64,000 nucleotides of DNA from Carboxylicivirga mesophila (GCF_018271975.1 NZ_JAGUCN010000003.1:124001-188000), one strand, 5' to 3'; positions 36,949 through 47,192 are shown, counted from the first letter of the stretch. Notes: a model not told the origin generated them from the letters alone. Numbers and translations are program-made.

Positions 36949-37734
36949 ATGAAACGGATATTTCTATTATTCTTTGCGACGGTTTTAACCATGGTTAATG
37001 TTCAAGCTGGTGAGCTTGAGCTTAGAGGCACATTTCAGGGTGAAAACCTGTATGTAAAGAATCCATTTGCCGCTTCCGGTGTTGGGTTCTGCGTATACGA
37101 AGTAACTGTAAACGGCCAAACGACAACTGACGAAATTAATTCAAGCGCCTTTGAGATTGATTTAGGAGTATTTCAGTTTACCTTAGGCGAGGCCATTATT
37201 GTGGGCATCAAATTTAAAGATGACTGCGAACCCAAGGTACTGAATCCTGAGGTGCTTAATCCCCGAGCAACTTTTGAGGTTGTTAACCTGACAGTTTCCA
37301 ACAACCAATTAAACTGGACGACCACAAAAGAAGCCGGTGCATTACCTTTCATTGTTGAGCAATACCGCTGGAACAAGTGGGTAAAAGTAGGTGAAGTTCA
37401 GGGCAATGGTTCCAACCAATCAAACACTTACAGTGTTGATGTGCGTCAGCATACTGGTGAAAATAAATTCAGAATTAAGCAGGTTGACTATCGTAATAAG
37501 CCTCGTTACTCGCAGGAAACAAAAACGATTTCAACACAGGCGGAAGTAACCTTCTCACCCAATAAAGTAGATGATAAGATCAGCTTCTCCTCTCCTACAT
37601 TATACGAAATCTATGATGAATATGGAGGCATCGTATTTAAGGGCTATGGTTCAGAAGTAAATGTAGCTGGTATCGAAAAGGGGCGTTACTATATTAATTA
37701 CGACAATAAAATGGAGCGATTCACAAAAAAATAA
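36949..37734 (+). CDS. Secreted protein with likely type IX secretion C-terminal sorting tail
   Basis: The protein has 261 residues with a signal peptide (cleavage near VQAG, residue 20). I do not recognise the N-terminal part. A middle segment (about 105-195; LTVSNNQLNWTTTKEAGALPFIVEQY, then GENKFRIKQVDYRNKPRYS) resembles the fibronectin-like modules common just before T9SS tails. The last 60 residues (SPNKVDDKISF, YEIYDEYGGIVFKG, VNVAGIEKGRYYINY, ERFTKK) fit the type A sorting domain pattern, though it is degenerate. It stands alone, with a terminator. Function is unknown; surface or secreted location is inferred. Confidence 0.7.
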   Translation: MKRIFLLFFATVLTMVNVQAGELELRGTFQGENLYVKNPFAASGVGFCVYEVTVNGQTTTDEINSSAFEIDLGVFQFTLGEAIIVGIKFKDDCEPKVLNPEVLNPRATFEVVNLTVSNNQLNWTTTKEAGALPFIVEQYRWNKWVKVGEVQGNGSNQSNTYSVDVRQHTGENKFRIKQVDYRNKPRYSQETKTISTQAEVTFSPNKVDDKISFSSPTLYEIYDEYGGIVFKGYGSEVNVAGIEKGRYYINYDNKMERFTKK

Positions 37735-37754
37735 ACTGCTTATGCAGGCAAAGG

Positions 37755-37785
37755 AAAGGTGATTCGCAATGAGTCACCTTTTTTT
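37755..37785 (+). terminator. Terminator after the T9SS-tailed gene
   Basis: An 11-bp stem with one G-U pair (37755-37765 with 37771-37781), loop GCAAT, and a T-run form a clear intrinsic terminator. Confidence 0.85.
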
Positions 37786-37837
37786 ATATATAATCTGACA
37801 GAAAAATGTGTAATTCACTTGCATTTAACCAGTGACT

Positions 37838-37869
37838 TAGCGCTCAATAAAAACAAATCATTAATTTTG
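37838..37869 (+). promoter_or_regulatory. Putative promoter of asnS
   Basis: TAATTTTG at 37862-37869 fits the -7 element; TTAG about 21 bases upstream is a weak -33. The ATG follows 28 bases later. Confidence 0.5.
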
Positions 37870-37897
37870 CAAACCTGAATATAAATAGATATTAAAA

Positions 37898-39346
37898 ATG
37901 GAACAGATTCGTCGAACAAAAATTGTGGAGCTGCTGAAAAGTACCGAATTTGGTAAGCAAGCTAATGTGAAAGGTTGGGTAAGAACCAAGCGAGGTAATA
38001 AACAAGTTAATTTCATTGCACTAAATGACGGATCATGCATTCATAATATTCAGATAGTTGTTGATGTACCTAACTTTGATGAAGCTTTGCTTAAGCGTAT
38101 TACAACAGGTGCAGCTGTTTCTATCAATGGTGAGATAACTGAATCAACCGGTAGCGGCCAGAAGGTAGAGATAATGGCTAAAGAAATTGAGGTGATGGGA
38201 GATTGTGATCCGGAAAAATACCCGATTCAGCCAAAGAAACACACGCTGGAATTCTTGCGTGAGAATGCCCACCTGCGTTACCGCACCAATACTTTTGGAG
38301 CCATCGCCCGCATTCGTCATGCTATGATTTTTGCGGTGCATGAATTCTATACAAAGAAAGGATTTGTTAATATTCACACCCCAATTATTACTGCTTCAGA
38401 TGCTGAAGGAGCCGGTGAAATGTTTAAAGTAACCACGCTGGATTACGATAAAATGCCGCGCACAGAGGAAGGTACTATTGATTATTCACAAGACTTTTTT
38501 GGTAAAGCCACCAACCTGACAGTATCAGGTCAATTGGAAGGTGAGCTGGCAGCCTTGGCCATGGGTGAAATTTACACCTTTGGACCAACCTTCCGTGCCG
38601 AAAACTCCAATACATCTCGTCACTTGGCGGAGTTCTGGATGATTGAACCAGAGATGGCCTTCTACGATTTGGATGATAACATGGATTTGGCTGAAGAATT
38701 TCTTAAATACCTGATCAAATATGCATTGGATAACTGCATGGACGATCTGGAATTCTTAAGCAGAAGACTTCAGGAAGAAGAGAAAAACAAAAAGGCCGAC
38801 GAGCGCTCAATGGAGCTCATTGAAAAATTGCAGTTTGTATTGGCTAACGACTTCATCCGTCTGCCATATACCGAGGCCATTGAAATACTAAAGAACTCGA
38901 AGCCGAACAAAAAAGGCAAATTCAAGTACCCAATTGATGGCTTTGGCAGCGACCTTCAGTCGGAGCACGAGCGTTACCTTGTTGAAAAACACTTCAAAAA
39001 GCCAGTTATCCTGACCGATTATCCAAAGGACATTAAAGCTTTCTACATGAAGCAAAATGACGATGGCAAAACAGTGAGGGCGATGGATGTATTATTCCCA
39101 CAAATTGGCGAAATCATTGGCGGTTCGCAACGTGAGGAAGACTACGATAAGCTGGTTACACGCATGCAGGAGATGGACATACCAGCCGAAGAAATGTGGT
39201 GGTACCTCGACACCCGTCGTTTTGGTTCTGTTGTTCACAGTGGCTTTGGTTTAGGTTTCGAACGCATGATGCTGTTTGTAACGGGCATGGGCAACATTCG
39301 CGACGTTATTCCATTCCCACGTACACCAAAAACAGCTGAATTTTAA
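37898..39346 (+). CDS. asnS: Asparaginyl-tRNA synthetase
   Basis: The protein has 482 residues. It is a class IIb synthetase. The N-terminal anticodon-binding OB fold (about 10-115; [25 protein letters not shown]) is followed by the catalytic domain with motif 2 [25 protein letters not shown] near residue 227 and motif 3 [15 protein letters not shown] near residue 450. The motif 2 and 3 sequences and length indicate Asn rather than Asp specificity. Direct charging of tRNA-Asn is therefore likely. Confidence 0.97.
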   Translation: MEQIRRTKIVELLKSTEFGKQANVKGWVRTKRGNKQVNFIALNDGSCIHNIQIVVDVPNFDEALLKRITTGAAVSINGEITESTGSGQKVEIMAKEIEVMGDCDPEKYPIQPKKHTLEFLRENAHLRYRTNTFGAIARIRHAMIFAVHEFYTKKGFVNIHTPIITASDAEGAGEMFKVTTLDYDKMPRTEEGTIDYSQDFFGKATNLTVSGQLEGELAALAMGEIYTFGPTFRAENSNTSRHLAEFWMIEPEMAFYDLDDNMDLAEEFLKYLIKYALDNCMDDLEFLSRRLQEEEKNKKADERSMELIEKLQFVLANDFIRLPYTEAIEILKNSKPNKKGKFKYPIDGFGSDLQSEHERYLVEKHFKKPVILTDYPKDIKAFYMKQNDDGKTVRAMDVLFPQIGEIIGGSQREEDYDKLVTRMQEMDIPAEEMWWYLDTRRFGSVVHSGFGLGFERMMLFVTGMGNIRDVIPFPRTPKTAEF

Positions 39347-39372
39347 TTGAAGCGCATGTTTTTCAAGATATT

Positions 39373-39410
39373 AAATGCCGGATATGACAGATATCCGGCA
39401 TTTCTTTTTA
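39373..39410 (+). terminator. Terminator after asnS
   Basis: A perfect 13-bp stem (39373-39385 with 39391-39403) with loop GACAG is followed by CTTTTTA. Confidence 0.85.
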
Positions 39411-39536
39411 TTATTCATCAAAAAACGGAGTGCGTATATAGGTTTTGATGAATAAATCTTAATTTTGTTGAAACTCACTATTAAGGGATGTAAGCAGTGC
39501 GCTCGACGCAGGCATGACAAGAACGAAGCAAGAAGA

Positions 39537-40985
39537 ATGTTAAAACAGAGTTTACAACAAAAACTACTTCAAAAGCTATCACCTCTTCAGATACAGGTGA
39601 TAAAGCTGCTGGAAATTCCAACAGTTCAGCTGGAGCAGCGAATAAAAAAAGAGCTGGAAGAAAACCCAATTCTGGAGCTGGAACGCGAACAACCCGATCC
39701 GGATAAGGATGAAATGGATGCACCTGAGCAGGAAATTGAACGCGATGAGCTATCCATTGATGAATACATCAACAACGAAGATATTCCAGCCTATAAGCTT
39801 CAGTCACGTAACTTTTCAAAGGACGATAAACACGAAGATATCCCTTTTTCAACAGGCGCTACTTTTCACGAGCATCTGATAGCCCAGCTTGGGCTGCGTA
39901 TTCTGTCAGACAGACAACGAAATATTGCGGAGTACATCATTGGTAATGTTGATGAAGATGGCTATCTGCGCAGAGAAGTAGATGAGATAATTGACGATTT
40001 GGCTTTTGCTCAAAATATAGAGGTTGACGAACGCGAAGCCCTAGATGTGCTGGAGATTGTTCAGGATTTTGACCCTGCTGGCGTGGCTGCCCGTGATCTG
40101 CAAGAATGCCTTATTTTACAAATACAACGTAAAGACCGTACTTTCCCCGACATAGAAAATGCCTACCAGATTTTAAGGCATCACTTCGAGGAGTTTACGC
40201 GAAAGCACTACGATAAGATAGCCAAACGCCTACACATTGATGAGGATGAGCTAAAAGATGCACTGGGTGAGATACTTAAACTCAACCCAAAACCAGGCAG
40301 CTCCTACAGCAACCCAATGACCAAAACTGTTCAGCACATTATTCCGGATTTCATCCTGGAGATTGAGGACGAACAGTTTCAGTTGAGCCTCAATAACAGA
40401 AACGTACCTGAACTGCGCATCAGCAATGCCTACTCGGATATGCTGCAAGATTACAGCAGCAACAAAAAGAATCAGACGCAGGAGAAGAAAGACGCTGTCA
40501 TGTTTGTTAAACAGAAGCTCGATTCAGCAAAGTGGTTTATCGACGCCATCAAGCAACGGCAGAATACGCTAATGACCGTAATGAACTCTATTCTCGATTA
40601 TCAGCACGATTACTTTATAGAAGGCGATGAAACCAAGCTGAAACCAATGATTTTGAAGGATATTGCCGAAAGAACTAATCTGGATATTTCGACCATATCG
40701 AGGGTTTCTAACAGCAAATATATCCAAACGCACTTTGGGATTTTTCCGTTGAAATATTTCTTCTCGGAAGGTATGCAAACTGATTCAGGCGAGGAAGTAA
40801 GTACCAGGGAGATTAAAAAAATACTTGAGGAATGCATTGCCAATGAAGACAAACGCAAACCACTAACGGACGATAAGCTGGCAGCCATTCTTAAAGAAAA
40901 ATCATATAACATTGCTCGTCGAACGGTGGCCAAATACCGGGAACAACTTAATATTCCCGTGGCCCGATTAAGAAAAGAATTATAA
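39537..40985 (+). CDS. rpoN: RNA polymerase sigma-54 factor
   Basis: I choose ATG 39537 (482 residues, MLKQSLQQKLLQKLSPLQIQVIKLLE), because the 24 residues of the longer frame precede the standard start of the family. Region I is the glutamine- and leucine-rich activator-contacting segment; an acidic region II (about 50-95) follows; the core-binding domain lies at about 100-300; and the C-terminal RpoN box ARRTVAKYREQLNIP near residue 460 recognises the -24 element. It implies sigma-54 promoters and enhancer-binding activators elsewhere. A TAATTTTG -7-like element lies at 39460-39467. Confidence 0.95.
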   Translation: MLKQSLQQKLLQKLSPLQIQVIKLLEIPTVQLEQRIKKELEENPILELEREQPDPDKDEMDAPEQEIERDELSIDEYINNEDIPAYKLQSRNFSKDDKHEDIPFSTGATFHEHLIAQLGLRILSDRQRNIAEYIIGNVDEDGYLRREVDEIIDDLAFAQNIEVDEREALDVLEIVQDFDPAGVAARDLQECLILQIQRKDRTFPDIENAYQILRHHFEEFTRKHYDKIAKRLHIDEDELKDALGEILKLNPKPGSSYSNPMTKTVQHIIPDFILEIEDEQFQLSLNNRNVPELRISNAYSDMLQDYSSNKKNQTQEKKDAVMFVKQKLDSAKWFIDAIKQRQNTLMTVMNSILDYQHDYFIEGDETKLKPMILKDIAERTNLDISTISRVSNSKYIQTHFGIFPLKYFFSEGMQTDSGEEVSTREIKKILEECIANEDKRKPLTDDKLAAILKEKSYNIARRTVAKYREQLNIPVARLRKEL

Positions 40986-40990
40986 TAACA

Positions 40991-41011
40991 GCCGGTTAAC
41001 ACCGGCTTTTT
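40991..41011 (+). terminator. Terminator after rpoN
   Basis: GCCGGT pairs with ACCGGC (40991-41006) around TAAC and five T residues follow. It lies inside the 36-base gap before the next gene. Confidence 0.7.
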
Positions 41012-41021
41012 AATACACCCA

Positions 41022-41630
41022 ATGCGCACCTTTTCAAAAATAGTATCCACCGTATTTCATCCCATGCTCATTCCTACACTGGGATTGTTCCTCATTTTCA
41101 ATATTGGTGGTCACTTCTCATACCTTCCGCTCGATCATAAAAGAATCATTTACCTGATTGTATTTCTGAGCACCTGTGCACTGCCGCTGAGTCTGATGCC
41201 CCTATTTATGCTATTGGGTGTTATTAAAAGCATATACATGAAGAACCGGCAAGAACGCATTCTTCCAACGGTATTCACTGGCCTCTTCTATTGTCTTGGT
41301 TATTTCTTTTTAAGCCGCATACCCGTTGTGCCAAGCTTTATTCAAAGCTTTATGCTGGCCACTATCATTGCAATTGCCATAGCATTACTTATCACACTCT
41401 TCTGGAAAATCAGTATGCATATGATAGGTATCGGTGGATTAACTGGTGCGCTTCTGGCGCTTTCTTTCCGCTTCGGCCTGGATATTTGGATACTATTCTC
41501 CTTGGCTCTTATTATTGCCGGAATGGTGGGTACCGCACGCTTGTATCTTAAAGCACACACGCCAGCACAAGTGCACACAGGCTTTATTTTAGGTGGGCTG
41601 GTGGTATTTGCAGGTTCATTAATTTTCTAG
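41022..41630 (+). CDS. Integral membrane protein, PAP2-superfamily-like
   Basis: The protein has 202 residues with about six hydrophobic segments. The arrangement (STVFHPMLIPTLG at the N-terminus, KNRQERILP after the second loop, and RLYLKAHTPAQVHTGFILGG at the C-terminus) resembles membrane proteins of Bacteroidota assigned to the PAP2 phosphatase superfamily, where the final histidine lies in an xHTxxQVxxG motif. A full KxxxxxxRP/PSGH set is not visible, so catalytic activity is uncertain. It is only 36 bases after rpoN but a terminator intervenes. Confidence 0.6.
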   Translation: MRTFSKIVSTVFHPMLIPTLGLFLIFNIGGHFSYLPLDHKRIIYLIVFLSTCALPLSLMPLFMLLGVIKSIYMKNRQERILPTVFTGLFYCLGYFFLSRIPVVPSFIQSFMLATIIAIAIALLITLFWKISMHMIGIGGLTGALLALSFRFGLDIWILFSLALIIAGMVGTARLYLKAHTPAQVHTGFILGGLVVFAGSLIF

Positions 41631-41729
41631 ATCAATTAACGACTTAAAAGACTTTAGGTACTGATAATAAAACAGCCATAATTAAAGTCGTCCCTGATAT
41701 TGTTGCGCAATCAATAGCCATATAATAAC

Positions 41730-41755
41730 AAAAGCCACCCTATCGGATGGCTTTT
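41730..41755. terminator. Bidirectional terminator between convergent genes
   Basis: AAAAGCCA (41730-41737) pairs with TGGCTTTT (41748-41755). It lies between the membrane-protein gene and rpsP, and the T-rich arm serves both directions. Confidence 0.65.
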
Positions 41756-41782
41756 ATATTTTTAGAAAAAGATCGGTCTGAA

Positions 41783-42361
41783 TTACTCAGCAGCCGGAGC
41801 TTCCGGAGCTTCTTCTGCTCCTTCTTCAGCAGCTTCTTCTGCTTCTTCGCCAGCAGCCTCTGCAGCAGCAGCTTTAGCAGCAGCTTCTGCCTCAGCAGCT
41901 AATTCAGCTTTTTTAGCAGCCAGAGCTTCGGCTCTTTCGCTATTGATCTTAGCTTCCTGCTCTAAACGCTCTTTAGTAGCGTCAGCTTTAGCACCTGCTA
42001 ATTGATCTTTTTTAGCCTGAATCTTTCCTTCTTTTTCAGCTAACCAAGCGTTGTAACGCTTTTCAGCTTCGGCCTCATCAAAAGCACCTTTTTTAACACC
42101 ATCCAGTAAGTGCTTCTTCATCATCACACCTTTGTACGAAAGAATCGCACGGGTAGTGTCTGTTGGTTGAGCACCTTTTCCTAACCACTCAAGGGCTTTG
42201 TCAAAGTTTAAGTTGATTGTAGCAGGATTAGTGTTCGGGTTGTAAGAACCAATTCTTTCAATGAACTTACCATCGCGTGGCGCTCTGCTATCGGCTACTA
42301 CAATGTGGTAGTAAGCATACCTTTTACGTCCGTGACGTGCCAGTCTAATTTTTACAGGCAT
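41783..42361 (-). CDS. rpsP: 30S ribosomal protein bS16 with long Ala/Glu-rich tail
   Basis: The protein has 192 residues, while bS16 is normally 80-90. The first 80 residues are a standard bS16 ([40 protein letters not shown]). From about residue 85 a charged helical stretch ([21 protein letters not shown]) runs into an Ala/Glu-rich tail ending PEAPAAE. Extended bS16 tails occur in Bacteroidota. The tail's function is not known; it could reach the ribosome exterior. The gene is monocistronic, with a promoter upstream and a hairpin downstream. Confidence 0.95.
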   Translation of the reverse strand: MPVKIRLARHGRKRYAYYHIVVADSRAPRDGKFIERIGSYNPNTNPATINLNFDKALEWLGKGAQPTDTTRAILSYKGVMMKKHLLDGVKKGAFDEAEAEKRYNAWLAEKEGKIQAKKDQLAGAKADATKERLEQEAKINSERAEALAAKKAELAAEAEAAAKAAAAEAAGEEAEEAAEEGAEEAPEAPAAE

Positions 42362-42411
42362 AGTATTACGTTTTATAAATTAAACAATTGCAAAAACTCG
42401 TTTTGCGGCTG

Positions 42412-42443
42412 CAAAGATAAAGCTAATTAATGTATCTGCCAAT
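42412..42443 (-). promoter_or_regulatory. Promoter of rpsP
   Basis: On the minus strand ATTG (42443-42440), a 20-base spacer and TATCTTTG (42419-42412) match the Bacteroidota consensus except for one base in the -33 box. Confidence 0.6.
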
Positions 42444-42643
42444 ATTTTGAGCTCAAATATTAATACAAGTCGTTTATTTTTAGCCGGTAACAACCATCTG
42501 AAAACTGGTACTTTTCCGATTTGATAAGCGCTAAATACTAACAACACATTAACTTGTTTCCCTTCGGCATTCCCCTATTAATTCATTAACTTCGCCAACC
42601 ACCCAGACGAATAAGCAAGGAAATAGAAAATTCTGATACTGAG

Positions 42644-45600
42644 ATGTTTTTAATATTTGATACCGAAACAACCGGTTTACCAAAAAAATGGAAAGCCCCC
42701 TTAGATGACTTTGACAATTGGCCAAGAATGGTGCAACTAGCCTGGCAGTGTCATGATACAGAGGGTAATTTTCTGTTTGCCAAAAACCATGTTATCACAC
42801 CCGACGGCTACACCATCCCCGAAGACGTAGTAGCGGTCCATGGTATCTCTACAGAAATAGCTCACGAGAAAGGTATTCCGTTAAAAGAGGCCTTACTCGA
42901 TTTCATTGAAGACGTCAAACAAGCCAAGTTTGTGATTGGGCACAATGTATCCTTCGACATCAACATTGTTGGATGCGAACTGCTACGCTGTGAAATGGAT
43001 GAGAAAGTGTTGGTCAACGCGCCAACACTGGACACCATGACGGGCAGTAAAGAATATTGTGATCTAAAACGAAAAGGACAACTCAAAAATCCAACACTAA
43101 CCGAACTGCACCTGAAACTATTTGGCGTGCCGTTTGCCGAAGCACATAACGCAGCTGCCGATGTGGAGGCTACCTCACGCTGTTTTCTTGAGCTAATAAG
43201 GGTGGATGGCCTGCCAACGCAGTTGCTGAATATGTCGCCTGATCAAATACAGGCCTTTAAACTTAATAATCCAACCACCATTGAGCTGGCAGGCATTGAA
43301 TACGAATCATTCAAAGTCAGTTCTGCATTTGATGAAGTATCGATTGAAGAGGAAGAGCGCAAGTGGGAGGAAGCAAAGAAAAACATCGATCCACAACCGT
43401 TTGTGCATCTGCACGTGCACTCACAGTATTCGATACTAGACGGAGCAGCGAAAACTGCCGATATTGCCGCCAAAGCCAAAGAAGATGGTATGCCTGCTGT
43501 AGCTATTACCGATCATGGCTCCATGTTTGGTGTCAAAGAATTTCACGTAGCATGTAGCAAGGCTGACATAAAACCCATCATTGGTGTTGAGGCCTATGTA
43601 GCCAAAAGAGGACACTTGCGAAAAGACGATAAAACCGATTCGGGAGGTCACCACATCATTTTACTGGCTAAAAACTATACAGGGTATCAAAACCTGTTGA
43701 AGCTCACGTCTATTGCCCACACCGAAGGGATGTACTACAAACCGCGAATTGATAAGGAATTACTGGAACAATATAGCGAAGGTGTGATTGTCAGCAGCGC
43801 TTGTCTGGGAGGCGAAGTAGCCCAGAACATTATGGCCGGTAACATCGACAAGGCGCGGGAAACAATTTTATGGTATAAAGATGTGTTTGGCGAGGACTAC
43901 TACCTGGAAATCATGCGCCACCGAAACAACGATCCGCGCCTAAGAACCGATGTGTGGGAGAACCAGGTAAGAGTAAATAAAGTAATACGACGCCTGAGTG
44001 CTGAACTGGGCGTTAAAATTATCGCCACCAACGATTCACATTTTATGAATCCCGAAGATGCAGAGGCTCACGATGTACTAGTCTGCTTAAGTACCGGACG
44101 CGATTATGACGACCCAACCCGTATGCGCTATACCAAGCAGGAGTGGTTTAAAACCACAGCAGAAATGAATGAACTTTTTGCTGATGTTCCCGAAGCGCTG
44201 GCCAACACAGCAGAGATAGCTGAGAAGGTAGAATACTTTAAGCTGGACTCTAACCCGATTATGCCGCCTTTTGATATTCCTGAGGATTTTGGTTCGCTGG
44301 AATCGTACAGGGAGCAGTTTGATGAAGCTAAATTAATTGAAGAGTTTGGCGAAGAACGCTATGAGAAGCTTGGTGGATATGACAAGGTATTACCCATTAA
44401 GCTGGAATCTGACTACCTGGAGCACCTGACTTTTGAAGGGGCCAAAAAACGTTATCCGGGTGATGAGTTAACTGATGATAAAAAAGAACGACTGGAGTTT
44501 GAGCTGGAAACCATTAAAACTATGGGATTTCCGGGTTACTTCTTGATTGTACAGGATTTTATTAACTGGGCTAAAGACAATGGGGTACTCGTAGGGCCCG
44601 GACGTGGTTCTGCTGCCGGTGCCGCCGTTGCCTATTGTGTTGGCATTACCGACGTCGATCCCATTAAGTACGATTTGCTGTTTGAGCGTTTCCTGAACCC
44701 CGATCGTATCTCCATGCCCGATGTCGACATCGACTTTGATGACGATGGACGCCAGGATGTACTTGACTATGTGACCGATAAATATGGTCAGGAGAAGGTG
44801 GCACATATCTGCACATTTGGTACCATGGCCACTAAAAGCTCCATTAAGGATGTGGCACGTGTTCTAAGACTGGAATTGGCTGAAGCCAACCGGCTTGCCA
44901 AAATGGTGCCCGAAGCGCCAAAGATGAGTTTCAAAAAAGCTTATAAGGAAGAGCCTGCATTACTGGAAGAAAAGGAATCCTCCAATCCGCTAATTGCCAA
45001 AACCATCAAGTTTGCCGAGGCACTGGAAGGCTCAGTAAGGCAAACAGGTGTGCATGCCTGTGGCGTACTCATTGGTAAAAACCCCCTTGATGAACACGTA
45101 CCGGTAATGCCTACAAAAGGCGAAGATCTACTTACCACTCAATACGATGGCCGTTTTGTTGAAGATATTGGCCTGCTAAAGATGGACTTCCTGGGTTTAA
45201 AAACCCTGTCCATTATTAAAGAAGTGCTTGGTAACATCAAGCTCTCTAAAGGTATAGATGTTGATATCAATAATGTCAACCTCGAAGATGAAGTGACTTT
45301 CCAGCTTTTTAGCCGAGGCGAAACCACTGCCATCTTCCAGTTTGAGTCGCCCGGGATGAAGAAGCACTTAAAGGCCCTTAAGCCAAACCGTTTTGAAGAC
45401 CTGGTGGCCATGAATGCCCTGTATCGTCCGGGACCAATGGAATACATACCTTCTTTTATTGCCCGTAAGCATGGTAAAGAAGAGATTGTTTATGACCATC
45501 CGATGATGGAGCCTTACCTCAAGGATACATACGGAATTACAGTGTATCAGGAGCAGGTGATGCTTCAATCACGGGCCTTAGGCGGCTTTACTCGAGGCGA

Positions 45601-47038
45601 TTCCGATTCGCTCCGTAAAGCGATGGGTAAGAAGATAATGGCCATGATGGACAAATTGAAGGAGAAGTTCATTAAAGGCTGTTTGGATAGTGAGGAATTT
45701 GTGCAGGCCTGCAAAGATGGCAAGACAACCATTGCCAAACCGGAAGATTTGATTGAAAAGATCTGGAAAGACTGGGAAGCATTTGCCAGTTATGCCTTCA
45801 ACAAATCGCACTCGGTATGCTATGCCTATATTGCCTATCAGACAGGTTACCTGAAAGCGCACTACCCGGCTGAATTTATGGCGGGCGTATTAAGCCGCAA
45901 CCTCAGCGACATTACCAAGATTACCAACTTCATGGAAGAGTGTAAAAACATGGGGATGGACGTATTGGGGCCAGATGTAAACGAATCGTACCGCAAGTTC
46001 ACGGTAAACAAGGACGGAGCTATTCGTTTTGGTATGGCAGGTATTAAGGGTGTTGGAGAAGGAGCTGTAGATGCTATCATCCAGGAACGGGAGAAGAATG
46101 GGCCATTCAAATCGGTTTATGACTTTGTAGAGCGCTTGCCATTAACCACTGTCAACAAGAAAAACATTGAGGCATTGGCCTACTCGGGTGCATTCGACAC
46201 CATGGGTAATTATCACCGGGCTCAATTCTTTGGCAAGCAAGAGAACGATGAGCTGAACTTTATTGAACACCTTATCCGCTATGGCAACCGCTTCCAGGCT
46301 GATAAAGCATCATCGCAGAACTCACTTTTTGGAGCAATAGGCGCTGGCATTGAAATCAAAACGCCCGACATGCCCAACTGCCCTGAATACTCCATTATTG
46401 AAAAGCTTAACCACGAGAAGGAGTATATTGGCATTTACCTGTCGGCTCACCCGCTAGACCAGTACAAACTGGAGATGAACTTCTTCATCCACCACCGCCT
46501 TAAGCAGCTGGATGATCTGGAGGCAATACGCGGTAGAGATATCACTGTAGCTGGCAGTGTGGTCAATGTCAGACGTGGCACTACGAAGAAGGGAAATCCA
46601 TACGCCATTATGACCATGGAGGATTACACCGGCTCCTACGAGTTTGCTTTCTTTGGTAATGATTTCACCGAGTATCTGCCCTATCTGGAGATTGGTTACT
46701 TTATAATGGTTAAAGGACGTGTTCAGCCTAAACGCTTCAACCAGGAGGAGCTGGAACTGAAAATCAACAACATTAAGTTTCTGAGCGAATTACGAGATAC
46801 ACTGGTTAACACCATTACGCTGAAAGTACCGCTTAACGCCATCTCGCAAGAGCTAATAACTGAGTTATCGAATATTTTGCAAACAAATGAAGGCAATGTA
46901 ACGTTAAAGTTTATAGTACAGGACCCGGAGACTAAGAATGCGGTGCAATTTTTATCGCGCAGCATGCGGGTTGACCTGAACGATGACCTCATTAAATACA
47001 TTGACGAACATGAAGATATAGAAATGAGTATTGCATAA
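42644..47038 (+). CDS. dnaE: DNA polymerase III alpha subunit with fused N-terminal DnaQ-like exonuclease
   Basis: The protein has 1464 residues, about 250 more than many DnaE proteins. Residues about 1-190 are a DEDDh exonuclease: FDTETTGLP (Asp and Glu at 5 and 7), IGHNVSFDINI near 105 and HNAAADVEAT near 167. The PHP domain starts near residue 252 (FVHLHVHSQYSILDGA, ITDHGSMFG). The polymerase active-site region includes GPGRGSAAGAA near 648 and PDVDIDFDDDGRQDVLDYV near 690. A helix-hairpin-helix region and an OB fold (about 1300-1390) follow. Proofreading and synthesis therefore reside in one chain. The start at 42644 is required for the intact exonuclease. Confidence 0.95.
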   Translation: MFLIFDTETTGLPKKWKAPLDDFDNWPRMVQLAWQCHDTEGNFLFAKNHVITPDGYTIPEDVVAVHGISTEIAHEKGIPLKEALLDFIEDVKQAKFVIGHNVSFDINIVGCELLRCEMDEKVLVNAPTLDTMTGSKEYCDLKRKGQLKNPTLTELHLKLFGVPFAEAHNAAADVEATSRCFLELIRVDGLPTQLLNMSPDQIQAFKLNNPTTIELAGIEYESFKVSSAFDEVSIEEEERKWEEAKKNIDPQPFVHLHVHSQYSILDGAAKTADIAAKAKEDGMPAVAITDHGSMFGVKEFHVACSKADIKPIIGVEAYVAKRGHLRKDDKTDSGGHHIILLAKNYTGYQNLLKLTSIAHTEGMYYKPRIDKELLEQYSEGVIVSSACLGGEVAQNIMAGNIDKARETILWYKDVFGEDYYLEIMRHRNNDPRLRTDVWENQVRVNKVIRRLSAELGVKIIATNDSHFMNPEDAEAHDVLVCLSTGRDYDDPTRMRYTKQEWFKTTAEMNELFADVPEALANTAEIAEKVEYFKLDSNPIMPPFDIPEDFGSLESYREQFDEAKLIEEFGEERYEKLGGYDKVLPIKLESDYLEHLTFEGAKKRYPGDELTDDKKERLEFELETIKTMGFPGYFLIVQDFINWAKDNGVLVGPGRGSAAGAAVAYCVGITDVDPIKYDLLFERFLNPDRISMPDVDIDFDDDGRQDVLDYVTDKYGQEKVAHICTFGTMATKSSIKDVARVLRLELAEANRLAKMVPEAPKMSFKKAYKEEPALLEEKESSNPLIAKTIKFAEALEGSVRQTGVHACGVLIGKNPLDEHVPVMPTKGEDLLTTQYDGRFVEDIGLLKMDFLGLKTLSIIKEVLGNIKLSKGIDVDINNVNLEDEVTFQLFSRGETTAIFQFESPGMKKHLKALKPNRFEDLVAMNALYRPGPMEYIPSFIARKHGKEEIVYDHPMMEPYLKDTYGITVYQEQVMLQSRALGGFTRGDSDSLRKAMGKKIMAMMDKLKEKFIKGCLDSEEFVQACKDGKTTIAKPEDLIEKIWKDWEAFASYAFNKSHSVCYAYIAYQTGYLKAHYPAEFMAGVLSRNLSDITKITNFMEECKNMGMDVLGPDVNESYRKFTVNKDGAIRFGMAGIKGVGEGAVDAIIQEREKNGPFKSVYDFVERLPLTTVNKKNIEALAYSGAFDTMGNYHRAQFFGKQENDELNFIEHLIRYGNRFQADKASSQNSLFGAIGAGIEIKTPDMPNCPEYSIIEKLNHEKEYIGIYLSAHPLDQYKLEMNFFIHHRLKQLDDLEAIRGRDITVAGSVVNVRRGTTKKGNPYAIMTMEDYTGSYEFAFFGNDFTEYLPYLEIGYFIMVKGRVQPKRFNQEELELKINNIKFLSELRDTLVNTITLKVPLNAISQELITELSNILQTNEGNVTLKFIVQDPETKNAVQFLSRSMRVDLNDDLIKYIDEHEDIEMSIA

Positions 47039-47097
47039 AGGTGCTTGACAAGAATCAGGTTTCTTTTGTTACATGTATATACTAAAAATTGTGTATT

Positions 47098-47131
47098 TTT
47101 GAACATGCCGAAATTATTTTGTATAACTTTG
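47098..47131 (+). promoter_or_regulatory. Putative promoter of trxA
   Basis: TTTG (47098-47101), a 22-base spacer and TAACTTTG (47124-47131) approximate the consensus, about 62 bases before the trxA ATG. Confidence 0.45.
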
Positions 47132-47192
47132 GCAATCACTTTCAAATTAAGAAGTTAAAATTTTTATACTAATAAAGTAAAACAGATTTGCT

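Noticed and set aside
39465-39536. Longer N-terminus for rpoN
   Set aside because: Sigma-54 normally begins at the LKQSLQQKL-type segment encoded from 39537; the extra residues are Cys- and Arg-rich and unlike the family.
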